A stretch of 64,000 nucleotides of DNA, taken from Thioalkalivibrio sp. (GTDB lineage Bacteria > Pseudomonadota > Gammaproteobacteria > Ectothiorhodospirales > Ectothiorhodospiraceae). The position numbers were made by a program, and so were the translations under genes. The number at the start of each line of letters is the position of its first letter. Positions within the stretch are counted from its first letter, which is position 1. Positions 35,701 to 43,829 of the stretch are shown here, piece by piece. The stretch is from positions 1-64,000 of the forward strand of contig SKJG01000067.1 of NCBI GenBank assembly GCA_007116035.1, given 5' to 3'. The notes beneath the pieces are model-generated. The model ran no database searches. It was not told the origin of the DNA and was given only the letters and a program-made list of their open reading frames with translations.

Positions 35701-36476
35701 TGGGTTGTCTCGTAGCGTGGATGCAGGGCCGAGAGCTTGACCGAAATGCCCGGGCTCGACCGCACATCGGCCTTTGTCTGATGTCCGATGACAGCGATCG
35801 CCCGGGCATAGGCGGCGTGGTACCGCATAGCATCGGCATCGGTGCGCGCGGCCTCGCCAAGCATGTCGTACGAGAAGGTGTAGCCCTGGACCTCGCGCTC
35901 ACGGGCATTGCGCAGTCCCTGTTCGATGGTCTCGCCGAGCACGAACTGCCGGGCCAGCAACTTCATCGACTGGGCGACCGCGGCCCGCACCAGGGGTTCG
36001 CCGACGCGGCGGATCAGGCCGCGCAGGGCAGCGACGGGTTGTTGCGGATGGGCGCCCAGGACCTTGCCGGTGAGCATCAGGGCCCAGGTCGAGGCGTTCA
36101 CCAGCGACGAGGAGGAATGCCCGAGATGAGCCCCCCAGTCGGACGGCTCGATCTTGTCCTGGATCAGCTCGTCGATCGTCTCGGCATCCGGGACCCGCAA
36201 CAAGGCCTCGGCCAGGCACATCAACCCGACACCCTCCGCAGTCGAGAGCCCGTACTCGGCGAGAAAGCTCTCCATCATCGAGGGGGTGGTCTCGGAACGC
36301 ACGCGCTCCACCAGATGTGCCCCGGTAGCGGCGATGGCCTCCCGGGCGGCCTCATCCAGCTGCAGCCGTTCCAGCAACGCGCGCAAAATGTCGGCCTCGG
36401 CCGCGTCGAAGCAAGCGCGTATCCGCTTTCGTCCATCGGAACGGGTGGTCTGCGCGGTGTGTTCGAGTGGCTTCAT
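32796..36476 (-). CDS. putA: Bifunctional proline dehydrogenase / P5C dehydrogenase without DNA-binding domain
   Basis: PutA oxidises proline to glutamate in two steps. The 1226-residue protein starts directly with the alpha-helical arm and lacks the ribbon-helix-helix repressor domain of E. coli PutA (1320 residues). A FAD-dependent proline dehydrogenase barrel (about 180-480, with L-V-K-G-A-Y-W-D) is followed by the aldehyde dehydrogenase domain (catalytic Cys in S-A-G-Q-R-C-S near residue 820) and a C-terminal ALDH-superfamily-like domain. The start at 36476 follows GGGGGAA; a longer open frame upstream lacks family similarity. putP lies downstream. Confidence 0.95.
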   Translation of the reverse strand: MKPLEHTAQTTRSDGRKRIRACFDAAEADILRALLERLQLDEAAREAIAATGAHLVERVRSETTPSMMESFLAEYGLSTAEGVGLMCLAEALLRVPDAETIDELIQDKIEPSDWGAHLGHSSSSLVNASTWALMLTGKVLGAHPQQPVAALRGLIRRVGEPLVRAAVAQSMKLLARQFVLGETIEQGLRNAREREVQGYTFSYDMLGEAARTDADAMRYHAAYARAIAVIGHQTKADVRSSPGISVKLSALHPRYETTHRSTVMAELLPRARELARQAAAAGIGFNIDAEEQDRLELSLDVIEALLDDPQLAGWDGFGVVVQAYGRRAAPVIEFLYELAGRLDRRIMVRLVKGAYWDTEIKLAQELGIEHFPVFTRKVSTDVSYMACVRMLLERRDRIYPQFATHNAHTCAAVLAMAGDDMDRFEFQRLHGMGESLHAIVRESRGAHCRIYAPVGAHRDLLAYLVRRLLENGANSSFVNQVVDPSITPAEIARDPVARLQALGDAVSNPAIRRPPDLFMPQRRNSRGFRIHEPASSRPLIAARDAFSDARWVAGPMLASGGPPADSGRAVVAPGDPARIVGTVRDATADEVALALEAAQDGFADWSARPVAERTAILRRVADLYEQNVAELIAIASREAGKTLQDGMAEVREAVDFLRYYAAEADRLEAEDPSCARGVFVCISPWNFPLAIFTGQIAAALAMGNAVLAKPAEQTPLIAARAVDLMREAGLPKAALQLLPGEGPSVGGSLTADPRIAGVCFTGSTEVAQIIHRSLAANAGPDAVLIAETGGLNAMIVDSTALTEQAVRDILLSAFQSAGQRCSALRMLYVQEEAEARLLEMLQGAMDALVIGDPWRTDTDVSPVIDAAAQEDIAGYIRARAQAGTPIKALSVPGTGRFVAPALVRVDGIEDLEREIFGPVLHVARFRARDLDHVVDAINARGYGLTFGLHTRIDDRVQQVVDRIRVGNIYVNRNQIGAVVGSQPFGGEGLSGTGPKAGGPLYLPRFGRRATTPPAPTEAPQDADIPATALQRAIDRLDGRTWEARTDRLEVLRRALPGCHGLLRQALAAAAAFDMSPQTLPGPTGESNRLGLRPKGLVLCLGAGSEVALAQAVQALRAGCPAVIVAQDAQAAAQSLADAGAPVRALDGTVAADALATMTGVVAVAAAGPGSWTRALRMALAGRSGPIVPLETTVIAPERYVVERHLCIDTTAAGGNASLLAAADRAS

Positions 36477-36608
36477 GGTTCCCCCGAAGCAATGGCGGAC
36501 CGGGTGCGCCCACGGCTTCAGTTTGGTCAGAACGGCGTCGGACGTGCAATTTCCCGGGCACCGGGACGTGCGGCCGCCGATCGCGATGCTGGAATCCGGA
36601 TGCCCAAA

Positions 36609-36634
36609 CGAAAAAAGGCCCTCCGAAGAGGGCC
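36609..36634 (-). terminator. Rho-independent terminator between putA and a small upstream frame
   Basis: On the minus strand GGCCCTC, a TTCG loop, GAGGGCC, then TTTTTT. The stem occupies 36617-36634 and the T run 36616-36611. It ends the transcript that carries the small frame at 36658-36867 and isolates putA, which then needs its own promoter in 36477-36608. Confidence 0.88.
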
Positions 36635-36657
36635 CCGCTATCATCGAACGCTGACGA

Positions 36658-36867
36658 TCAGTTCGAGAAGAAACGTACCTGCGGGTCAGCCATGTAGGCC
36701 CCGACTTCTTCCGGGTTCGCTGGGGTGATGCCGTCAAGCAGATCGGCCTCGGTGGAGTCCGTGTTCGGCAGGGAGATTGCGCACGTCTCGACGGTGGTGG
36801 GCTCCCATCGGTCTTGACGCTGCCGACCCGCTACCCGCCAGACAACAGCGCGCGGCCGGACCGGCAT
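36658..36867 (-). pseudogene. Coding-like fragment of unknown origin, possibly a 3' gene remnant
   Basis: A 69-codon frame ends just before the terminator above. Its last 45 or so codons (from V-E-T-C-A-I-S-L-P-N to R-F-F-S-N) have the high third-position GC of local genes and a natural-looking composition. The first 25 look like non-coding sequence, and no ribosome site precedes the only ATG. This suggests the tail of a decayed gene with its terminator, or a small gene with an unrecognised start. I cannot name a family. Confidence 0.35.
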
Positions 36868-36882
36868 TGTGGGCTGCCGGGC

Positions 36883-37209
36883 TTACCGATCGTCGGGTGT
36901 CCCGGCCGGCGACTCCGGTTCCATGGCATCTTCATCGGGTGACATTTGCATATCGCCCTCCGGCGCCCTGGGAGTACCCATACCATCCTCGGGCGTTGGG
37001 GCACCCATACCATCGCCCTCAGCGGGCGGGGCCTCCATGCTCTCGTCTGGCGGTGGCGCTTGCTCCGTCGGCGGGAGCCACTCCTCTTGCTGCTGTTCCA
37101 TTCCTGGTTCATCAGCGGGTTCGAATGGCTCGTCCACCTCCGCGCAACCCACTAGCAGGGCGAGCGGAGCTGCGGCGAGCAGTCCCAGTGTCTTCTTCAC
37201 GTGTCGCAT
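36883..37209 (-). CDS. Small acidic Pro/Glu/Met-rich lipoprotein
   Basis: A 108-residue predicted lipoprotein. A lipoprotein signal peptide ends in the lipobox L-L-V-G-C with the lipidated Cys22. The rest is low complexity: P, E, D, G, M and Q with G-D-G-M-G and E-D-G-M-G repeats, net strongly negative, with no aromatic core. AGGGG lies about seven bases upstream of the ATG at 37209. It is likely disordered in the periplasm or at the outer membrane. Function unknown; the composition is unlike its neighbours. Confidence 0.7.
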   Translation of the reverse strand: MRHVKKTLGLLAAAPLALLVGCAEVDEPFEPADEPGMEQQQEEWLPPTEQAPPPDESMEAPPAEGDGMGAPTPEDGMGTPRAPEGDMQMSPDEDAMEPESPAGTPDDR

Positions 37210-37603
37210 ATCGGAACCCCTGTTCGCTTGGTGAAATCGCTCCCTTCCCTTCGCACGCGACATGCCAAGTGAACTCGCGGATTTAAACTGTGCGCTTGGA
37301 CAATGACTTATGCATCGAGTCGCGGCACTTCCGGGGCCGTCGGAGGCCGAATCGAACGTATCGTCGCGACACACTGAGTCACTCTGGCAGTGTCAGAACG
37401 ACACTGTGCGACTTCCTTCGAGCCATGAGCCCTTATGGTCACGCCGGTCCATGTACGTATCCAGCAGGACCTCGGCAGCCCCAGAGCGGGCAAGGCTGCC
37501 ATGCTCGTCGATCCTGTTCGGTTTTGAATCGCGCTCGCCGGTACCGGCTTCAAGGTTCCGCGTTCGGAACCCCAGGCCACGGGATGAACGGGCGACGGCA
37601 GCT
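37210..37603. other. Intergenic region of 394 bases
   Basis: It contains a 7-bp hairpin (CAGTGTC 37388-37394, GACACTG 37400-37406) of unknown role. I see no convincing gene on either strand; the open frames here lack codon bias and ribosome sites. Confidence 0.45.
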
Positions 37604-37825
37604 TCAGCCGAGAAATCGCCGCACGATCTGGAACACAACGCTCACGACGATCGAAACGATCACCATCGAAGTGATTGGGATCAATACGCGTGTGTTCTCA
37701 CCCTCGATCCGGAGGTCTCCGGGGAGCCGCCCGAACCAGTCGAGCAGACCGGCCATGTACAGCAGTCCGGCGCCGACCAGCGCAAGACCGATGAAGACGA
37801 GTACGACACCGGGGGAAAGATTCAT
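37604..37825 (-). CDS. DUF2905 small membrane protein
   Basis: A 73-residue protein with two membrane helices (about 5-27 and 48-68) separated by the family signature G-R-L-P-G-D-L. The DUF2905 family is widespread in bacteria and has no known role. The start ATG has GGGGGAAAG upstream. It is a single gene 145 bases downstream of the tRNA-Lys gene on the same strand. Confidence 0.85.
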   Translation of the reverse strand: MNLSPGVVLVFIGLALVGAGLLYMAGLLDWFGRLPGDLRIEGENTRVLIPITSMVIVSIVVSVVFQIVRRFLG

Positions 37826-37970
37826 TGCGTCATGCGTGTCGAGTCGGGGGCGTGAGCTCGACGTTGTCCTAGCCTAGCCAGCATTCTGCGCGAAGCAACC
37901 CGGGCGGCCTCAAGGCCGCTTGTGCCGAGGCTCGTTCGCTGGCGATTACAGCGCAAGTAACTGGTTTTAT

Positions 37971-38046
37971 TGGTGGGTCGTGTTGGGCTCGAACCAACGA
38001 CCAATGGATTAAAAGTCCAGTGCTCTACCAACTGAGCTAACGACCC
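37971..38046 (-). tRNA. tRNA-Lys (anticodon TTT)
   Basis: A 76-base tRNA with acceptor stem GGGTCGT/ACGACCC, an encoded CCA, D-arm GCTC/GAGC, T-stem GTTGG/CCAAC and anticodon loop CTTTTAA. The top pair of the anticodon stem (27:43) reads C and U, a mismatch where E. coli tRNA-Lys has G-U. Otherwise the fold is complete. Confidence 0.95.
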
Positions 38047-38131
38047 GCATTGAAGGGTGCATAGTCTACGGCCTGAACCGGAAAACGCAAGCAAGGGGCC
38101 CGTCCGGGACGCCTGAGGCCGGCCGGCAGGT

Positions 38132-38866
38132 TCATGGCACCGGGCCGCGGCCCGGCTGATAACGGGTCGGATCGGTGACGCCCGCGGCCTGGAACCCGGC
38201 CTGCCGGATTCGGCAGCTGTCACAGAGGCCGCAGGCGCGGCCGTCGGCATCGGCCTGGTAGCAGCTGATCGTCGTGGCATAGTCCAGCCCATGGGCGAGC
38301 CCCTGGCGGATGATCTCACCCTTGGTCAGCGCGATCAGCGGGGCGTGGATGCGAAAGCGCTGACCCTCGACCCCGGCGCGGGTCGCCAGGTTCGCCAGTG
38401 CCTCGAAGCCCTCGATGAAGGCCGGGCGACAGTCCGGATAGCCGGAGTAGTCCACCGCGTTGGCGCCAATGAAGATATCGCGCAGATCCAGGGCCTCGGC
38501 GAGCCCGAGGGCCAGCGAGAGCAGCGTGGTGTTCCGTGCCGGCACATAGGTCACCGGGATCCCCTCCCCGGGACTCTCCGGAACGGTCAACCCAGGATCG
38601 GTGAGTGCCGAGCCGCCGATTGCACCCAGATCGACACGGACCACCCGGTGACTCGCCGTACCGAGCGCTCCTGCGACTTCCCGGGCCGCGTTCAATTCGA
38701 CGCGATGACGCTGCCCGTAGTCGACGCTCAGGGCATGACAGGCATAACCCTGGGCTCGGGCCAGGGCAAGGCAAGTCGCGGAGTCCAGCCCGCCGGACAG
38801 CAGGACGACGGCGGCCTTCCCGGCTTCCGGCGCCGCCACTTCCGATGGCTCAACGGCCCGGGACAT
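38132..38866 (-). CDS. queC: 7-cyano-7-deazaguanine synthase QueC
   Basis: QueC converts 7-carboxy-7-deazaguanine to preQ0 with ATP and ammonia, in queuosine synthesis. The 244-residue protein has the PP-loop S-G-G-L-D-S at 24-29, V-D-Y-G-Q-R-H, and a C-terminal zinc site (C ... C-G-L-C-D-S-C). The start M-S-R-A-V-E at 38866 gives a normal length and overlaps the end of queE by 17 bases, implying coupled translation. Confidence 0.95.
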   Translation of the reverse strand: MSRAVEPSEVAAPEAGKAAVVLLSGGLDSATCLALARAQGYACHALSVDYGQRHRVELNAAREVAGALGTASHRVVRVDLGAIGGSALTDPGLTVPESPGEGIPVTYVPARNTTLLSLALGLAEALDLRDIFIGANAVDYSGYPDCRPAFIEGFEALANLATRAGVEGQRFRIHAPLIALTKGEIIRQGLAHGLDYATTISCYQADADGRACGLCDSCRIRQAGFQAAGVTDPTRYQPGRGPVP

Positions 38867-39542
38867 CGCCCCACAGAAGCTTGTGCAGCTGCAGCTGGAA
38901 CCGTACCGGAGCCCGTGCCTCCACGATCCAGTCGGCCAGTAGCCGCGGCTCCAGCTCACCATGCACCGGGGAAAACAGCACATCGACCCCCGTCGGCATC
39001 GGGCGCCTCTCCAACAGGGCCAGAGCCCAGTCGAAGTCGGCGCGGCCGGCCAACACCACCTTGATCTGATCGCCCGGCTTCAACTGCCCGAGATTTTCCA
39101 GGCGGTTGCGCGCGACCTCGCCGGAACCCGGAGCCTTCAGGTCCATCACGATGTTCACGCGCCGGTCCACCGATCCGAGGTCGAGCGCCCCGCTGGTCTC
39201 TAGCGAGACGTTCAGCCCGCGATCGCAGAGTTCCTGCAGCAAGGGCAGACTGCCGGGCTGCGCCAGGGGCTCACCGCCGGTCACACAGACATGGCGAACA
39301 CCGAAGTCTTGCACCGCCTTCAGCACCTGGTCCAGGCTGAACGACTCTCCGCCGCTGAAGCTGTACTCGGTATCACACCAACGGCAGCGCAGCGGGCAAC
39401 CGGTCAGACGCACGAAGACGGTCGGCCAGCCCACCTGCGCGGCCTCTCCCTGCAGGGACAGAAAGATCTCCGTGATCCGCACCCGGTCGGCGGCCGCCGA
39501 CGGACGCGCCTGGCGCGAGGCGGTTGCTGCGGCAACCGTCAT
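38850..39542 (-). CDS. queE: 7-carboxy-7-deazaguanine synthase QueE
   Basis: QueE is a radical-SAM enzyme that forms the deazaguanine ring from carboxy-tetrahydropterin. The 230-residue protein has the cluster motif C-P-L-R-C-R-W-C (Cys49, Cys53, Cys56) and the E-I-F-x-S-L-Q-G-E segment at 25-33. It starts within the last four bases of cpoB and overlaps queC, so cpoB-queE-queC form one unit downstream of tol-pal, a common order in gammaproteobacteria. Confidence 0.95.
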   Translation of the reverse strand: MTVAAATASRQARPSAAADRVRITEIFLSLQGEAAQVGWPTVFVRLTGCPLRCRWCDTEYSFSGGESFSLDQVLKAVQDFGVRHVCVTGGEPLAQPGSLPLLQELCDRGLNVSLETSGALDLGSVDRRVNIVMDLKAPGSGEVARNRLENLGQLKPGDQIKVVLAGRADFDWALALLERRPMPTGVDVLFSPVHGELEPRLLADWIVEARAPVRFQLQLHKLLWGDVPGR

Positions 39543-40336
39543 CGGCCGTCCAGACGGCGCAGTCGATCCTGCGCCAAACGCGAGAGCGTGGTGCCGGGAT
39601 GTCCGGCAACGACCGCTTCCAGTGCCTCGCGAGCCGCTTCGGCTTCACCGAGTTCGAAGTGCGAGTAGCCGATCTTGAGCAGGGCATCGGCAGCCTTGTC
39701 ACTATCGGGGAAGCGCGAACGCACCGCCTCGAAATCGACCAGCGCTCCCTCGTAGTCGCCGCTTGCATACTTCGCCTCCGCCAGCCAGTAGAGCGCATTC
39801 GCGGAGTAGACGCCATCCGGATACCGCTCCATGAAACGCTCGAGCCGTGTGATCGCCTCGCCGTAATCGCCACTCATCAGGAGGTCGAAGGCGGCCTCAT
39901 AGGCCGTCTGTTCGTCCGCATCGGGCAAGGGTTCGTCCGTACCCCGCAGCGGCTCCGGCTCGGGCGCCCGGCGGGCCGCAGCGCCGCCCTCGACCAGGGC
40001 AAGCCGCTCGTCGAGATTGCGGAACTGGTCACGCTGGCGCGCCTGTAGGTTCCGCAGGTCGTTCCCCATCTGTTCAACCTGCCCGCGCAGTTGGCGCACC
40101 TCCGCCTGTAGCGCATCCATTCCCTGCAGCATGTCGGTGAGCACACCGGAATCGAGCATCCGCTGCACGCGATCGAGGCGCATCTCCACCACCTGCAGCT
40201 GGTGCTGGGTGACGACGGTCGAGGGGCCGGACTGCGCCCAGGAAGCGGGCGTGGCAAGGAGGATTCCAAGGGCGAGCAGGATGCCGGCGGCCTCGCGCAT
40301 GCGTCGGCTCCGCAGGGATTCAAGCGCGGTGTTCAT
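39539..40336 (-). CDS. cpoB: Cell division coordinator CpoB (YbgF)
   Basis: CpoB links peptidoglycan synthesis (PBP1B) with Tol-driven outer-membrane constriction. The 265-residue protein has a signal peptide (about 1-34, cleaving after S-W-A), an N-terminal trimerising coiled coil (about 45-110), a Pro-rich linker and C-terminal TPR repeats (from about 143). A strong GAGGAGG site precedes the ATG. It follows pal, as in the standard tolQRAB-pal-cpoB operon. Confidence 0.93.
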   Translation of the reverse strand: MNTALESLRSRRMREAAGILLALGILLATPASWAQSGPSTVVTQHQLQVVEMRLDRVQRMLDSGVLTDMLQGMDALQAEVRQLRGQVEQMGNDLRNLQARQRDQFRNLDERLALVEGGAAARRAPEPEPLRGTDEPLPDADEQTAYEAAFDLLMSGDYGEAITRLERFMERYPDGVYSANALYWLAEAKYASGDYEGALVDFEAVRSRFPDSDKAADALLKIGYSHFELGEAEAAREALEAVVAGHPGTTLSRLAQDRLRRLDGR

Positions 40337-40401
40337 AATGACCTCCTCATGCGGGGGAATTGCGAGGACGGAGGTGCCAATCCGTCCCCGCTGCGGTCCC
40401 T

Positions 40402-40962
40402 TCAGCGCCGTACGTCGTACACCAACTCGACACGCCGGTTGCGCGCCCAGGATTCCTCGGTCTGGGTGAAGGCCACCGGCATCTCCTCGCCATAGCTGAC
40501 CACATCCAGTTGCGTGTCGCGGGCGCCGTTCAGGTTCATGATTCGGCGTACCGCCTGGGCGCGGCGTTCACCGAGCGCAAGGTTGTACTCACGGGTTCCA
40601 CGCTCGTCGGTGTGACCCTCGAGACGCAACCGTGCGCCGGGGTTCTGGGACAGGTACCGCGAATGCGCTTCCAGCATCGGAATGAACTCCGACCGCACCG
40701 TGTCGCGGTCGAAATCAAAATACACCAGGCGCTCGGCCAACGGGCTCTGCGGATCATCCAGGGGATCAACCCGCAGATCGCGGTCGACCCCCAGTCCCCG
40801 CGCCTCGGCCTCGCGGCGGGCTCGCTCGGCCGCCTCCGCCTCGGCAGCCGCAACCTCCATGGCCTGCCGCTCGGCCTCGGTGAGATCGCGCTTGGGCTGG
40901 GCGCAGGCCGCCAGCAAACCGGCCATCAGGAGAACCAAACCCCAACGAATCGTTGCATTCAT
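40402..40962 (-). CDS. pal: Peptidoglycan-associated lipoprotein Pal
   Basis: Pal anchors the outer membrane to peptidoglycan and binds TolB. The 186-residue protein has a lipobox L-L-A-A-C (Cys20), a charged Ala/Glu-rich linker (about 28-60) and an OmpA-like domain with the peptidoglycan motif G-H-T-D-E-R-G-T-R-E-Y-N near 117-128. ATG at 40962 is preferred over the TTG one codon upstream. It lies 43 bases after tolB. Confidence 0.96.
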   Translation of the reverse strand: MNATIRWGLVLLMAGLLAACAQPKRDLTEAERQAMEVAAAEAEAAERARREAEARGLGVDRDLRVDPLDDPQSPLAERLVYFDFDRDTVRSEFIPMLEAHSRYLSQNPGARLRLEGHTDERGTREYNLALGERRAQAVRRIMNLNGARDTQLDVVSYGEEMPVAFTQTEESWARNRRVELVYDVRR

Positions 40963-41005
40963 CAATGTATCCTCAAAAGGCGTTCAAGTTGGATCAAATG
41001 GGAAA

Positions 41006-42295
41006 TCAGAGAGGCGACCAGGCAGGCTCCCGAACCTCGCCCAATCGCGCCGCCAAACGCTGGTGCACCCGTCCGTCGCGGCTGACGGAACCCAGGATTC
41101 CGCGACCACGGTCCGTGGTCGAGTAGATGATCATGCTGCCATTGGGCGCAAAGCTGGGCGACTTGTCGTAGCGCCCTCTGGTCAGCAGGGTGACCCGGCG
41201 CGTCTCGAGGTCCAGCCGCGCGAGGCGCAGACCGCCTTCGCCACCCTGCACATAGACCAGGGATTTCCCATCCGGCGAGACCGTCGCCGCACCCGCCGAG
41301 GAACCCTCGAAGGTCAGACGCTGCGCCGGTCCCGAAGGCAGGCGCATCTGGTAGATCTGGGGCGACCCCGCCCGATCGGAGGTGAAGTACAGCACCTCAC
41401 CGTCAGGAGACCAGGCCGGCTCGGTGTCGATCGAGTTGGAGCGCGTGACCTGGGTCAAGTCGCCGCTCTGGAGGTCCATCACGTAGATGTTCGGCGTACC
41501 GTCGCGCGAAAGACTCAGGGCCAGCCGCTTCCCGTCCGGCGACCAGGTCGGAGCGCTGTTGATGCCGGAGAAGCCGGCAAGACGGCTTCGCGCCCCTGTC
41601 TCGACGTTGTGCCGGAAGACCTCGGACCTGCGGTTCTCAAAGGAGACGTACACGAGATCGCGCGCATCCGGCGCCCACTCCGGGGACATGATGGGCTGAT
41701 TCGAGCGAAACAGCGTGCGCGGATTGGCGCCGTCGGAGTCGGCTACCTCGAGGGTGAAACGGCGTTCGTCGCCCTGACCGACGACCCCGACATAGGCGAT
41801 ACGGGCGCTGAACGCACCCTTGTCACCCGTGATCTGCTCATAGACGATGTCCGAAACGCGGTGCGCACCACGCCGCAGCATCTCCGCGGGCACGGGAATC
41901 CGAAAGCCGCCCAGACGTTGATTCGCAAGCACGTCGAAGACGTGGAACTCGATCAGGACACGATCCTCCTCGGGACGCATCCGTCCGATCACCAGGTACT
42001 CGGCCCCGACGGCCGCCCAGCGCTCGGAGAGGAATCCATCGGGCCCATCCGGCGCCTGGGGCAGACGCTCGCGCGCAATCACGTCGAACAGGCCGCTGCG
42101 CACCAGGTTGGCGCCGACGATCTGCCCGACATCCTCGGACGCACTGCCCGGCCCTTCCCAGACGAAGGGCGTCACGGCCACCGGGATCGCGCCGGTCACG
42201 CCTTCGGTCACCGTGACCTCGAGCACCGCCGAGGCAGGGCCGACGGCGAGCAGGAGCAATCCCAACAACCAGACCTGCAGACTTCTTCGCTTCAT
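41006..42295 (-). CDS. tolB: Tol-Pal system beta-propeller protein TolB
   Basis: TolB is a periplasmic protein that binds Pal. The 429-residue protein has a signal peptide (about 1-23, M-K-R-R-S ... A-S-A), an N-terminal alpha/beta domain and a six-blade propeller built from repeats such as P-x-W-S-P-D-G. The start is the third of four possible codons in a row (GTG, ATG, ATC, ATG); AGGTG lies seven bases before the chosen ATG. It follows tolA with a nine-base gap. Confidence 0.95.
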   Translation of the reverse strand: MKRRSLQVWLLGLLLLAVGPASAVLEVTVTEGVTGAIPVAVTPFVWEGPGSASEDVGQIVGANLVRSGLFDVIARERLPQAPDGPDGFLSERWAAVGAEYLVIGRMRPEEDRVLIEFHVFDVLANQRLGGFRIPVPAEMLRRGAHRVSDIVYEQITGDKGAFSARIAYVGVVGQGDERRFTLEVADSDGANPRTLFRSNQPIMSPEWAPDARDLVYVSFENRRSEVFRHNVETGARSRLAGFSGINSAPTWSPDGKRLALSLSRDGTPNIYVMDLQSGDLTQVTRSNSIDTEPAWSPDGEVLYFTSDRAGSPQIYQMRLPSGPAQRLTFEGSSAGAATVSPDGKSLVYVQGGEGGLRLARLDLETRRVTLLTRGRYDKSPSFAPNGSMIIYSTTDRGRGILGSVSRDGRVHQRLAARLGEVREPAWSPL

Positions 42296-42304
42296 GATCA
42301 TCAC

Positions 42305-43345
42305 CTAGCCCGATTGGGGCGAAAAACGTATGCGGATACCACCGCGGACCGCCTCGGCATTCGGAGGCCGGGGCAGCGACTGCAACCGGTCCATGGTTTG
42401 GCGCACAGACTCGCAGAAGGCTGCGCTGCCAGAACAACGATCCACGTTGAAACCGAGAATCCGTCCGGTGTCCGGGTTGATGCGGACCAGCACAACCGCC
42501 AGATCGGAATCGCGCGTTCCTTCCGGCTTGCGCCAGCGCCGCTCCACCACGGCCTGCACTTCCGAGCTGTAGGCGTCGCGCAACGCATCCTCCCTGGCCC
42601 GCCGTTCCGAGGCCTCACGATCGGCCCGGGCAGCCGCCAGCCGCCGCTGTTCCTGCTCCATCTGCTCGCGGCGCCGCTGTTCCTCCAGCTCCCTCGCCTG
42701 CGCCTCGCGTCGGCGCGCCTCCTCCTCGGCCCGGCGCCGTTCGGCCGCTTCGCGTTCGCGCCGCTCGGCGGCCTCGCGCTCCCTGCGCTCGGCCTCCTCG
42801 GCCTGGCGTGCTTCCTCCGCAGCCTGTCGGGCCGCCTGCGCGGCCCTGCGCTCCGCTTCGGCGCTGGCACGCTCAGCCTCGATCTCGCGCCGTTCCTGTT
42901 CGATCCGCGCCCGCTCCGCCTCGGCCATCCGACGCGCCTCCTCGGCCACGCGCTGGGCCTCCTCCCGCGCCTCCTCGGCTGCACGGATCGCCTCCTGGCG
43001 CGCCACCTCCTCCGCCTCGCGCTGGCGCTGTGCCTCCTGCTGGCGGCGCAGTTCCTCCTGGCGCTGGCGCTCCGCCTCGCGACGGCGCGCCTCCTCTTCC
43101 TGCAAGGCCTCGGCGACGCGCTCCTGCTCGACCGTGCGGATCTCACGCTCGATGCGTTCGAAGGTCTCGAGTTCCATCGCGACCGCTTCGATCACCTCCA
43201 CGGGCTCGGTCTGGAAGCGCACCGCGGACGACGCCGAATGCGGCGCCAGGAACGATACGTTCAGCAGCAGCGCGGCAAACAACGCCACATGCAGCAGCGT
43301 TACCAGCAGCAGCCGACCGAAGTGCTGTCGAATCAGACTGAACAC
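42305..43345 (-). CDS. tolA: Tol system envelope-spanning protein TolA
   Basis: TolA spans the periplasm and transmits proton-motive force from TolQR to Pal. The 346-residue protein has one N-terminal membrane helix (about 12-32), a very long helical domain of Ala, Glu, Arg and Gln repeats (about 60-260) and a C-terminal globular domain with two cysteines. The start is GTG with GGGAG upstream. The helical repeat is arginine-rich rather than lysine-rich as in E. coli. Confidence 0.92.
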   Translation of the reverse strand: MFSLIRQHFGRLLLVTLLHVALFAALLLNVSFLAPHSASSAVRFQTEPVEVIEAVAMELETFERIEREIRTVEQERVAEALQEEEARRREAERQRQEELRRQQEAQRQREAEEVARQEAIRAAEEAREEAQRVAEEARRMAEAERARIEQERREIEAERASAEAERRAAQAARQAAEEARQAEEAERREREAAERREREAAERRRAEEEARRREAQARELEEQRRREQMEQEQRRLAAARADREASERRAREDALRDAYSSEVQAVVERRWRKPEGTRDSDLAVVLVRINPDTGRILGFNVDRCSGSAAFCESVRQTMDRLQSLPRPPNAEAVRGGIRIRFSPQSG

Positions 43346-43364
43346 AGCATACTCCCGGATCGCG

Positions 43365-43820
43365 TCAATTCGCGTCCCTGGGCGGTGGCTCGGTCAACAG
43401 CCCGACGCGGCCGGCTCCCGCGCGCTGCAGCGCCACCATTGCGTCCATTACCCGCCCGTAATCAACGTGCCGATCTCCCCGCACAAAGGTCTGCGTACCC
43501 GGCTTGGCCGCCAGCAGTTCCTGCACGATCTCGATCATCTGCGGCCCCGCCAGCGGCTCGTTGACCAGCGGACCCTGATTCAGGCTCATCGCGCCCGCGG
43601 CGGTCACTGTGAGCACGATCGGCTCACCCGCCCGTTGCTCTGCCTCCAGGGCCTCGGCCTCGGCCTCGGGCAGATCGACCTCCACACCCTGCTGCAGCAT
43701 CGGTGCCGTGATCATGAAGATGATCAGCAGCACCAGCATCACGTCGATGAACGGAACGACGTTGATCTGCGACATCGGCCGGCGCAGTCGACGGCTGTTG
43801 CGGCGTGACGTTTCAGCCAT
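43365..43820 (-). CDS. tolR: Tol system inner-membrane protein TolR
   Basis: TolR is an ExbD/TolR-family protein of 151 residues with one membrane helix (about 22-42) carrying the conserved aspartate in F-I-D-V-M-L-V-L-L-I-I-F, followed by a periplasmic domain. With TolQ it forms the proton-driven motor that acts on TolA. It follows tolQ with a nine-base gap. Confidence 0.96.
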   Translation of the reverse strand: MAETSRRNSRRLRRPMSQINVVPFIDVMLVLLIIFMITAPMLQQGVEVDLPEAEAEALEAEQRAGEPIVLTVTAAGAMSLNQGPLVNEPLAGPQMIEIVQELLAAKPGTQTFVRGDRHVDYGRVMDAMVALQRAGAGRVGLLTEPPPRDAN

Positions 43821-43829
43821 GGGGGAACC

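Noticed and set aside
32796-36737. PutA starting at 36737 with an 87-residue N-terminal extension
   Set aside because: The extension crosses the terminator at 36609-36634, has no family similarity and is not a ribbon-helix-helix domain.
42620-43110. Short tandem-like repeats in tolA that could be taken for a repeat array
   Set aside because: These are degenerate codons for the Ala/Glu/Arg helical domain of TolA, without regular spacers; not a CRISPR array.
40682-43564. Long plus-strand open frame (960 codons) across pal, tolB and tolA
   Set aside because: It runs antisense through three well-identified genes and owes its length to high third-position GC.
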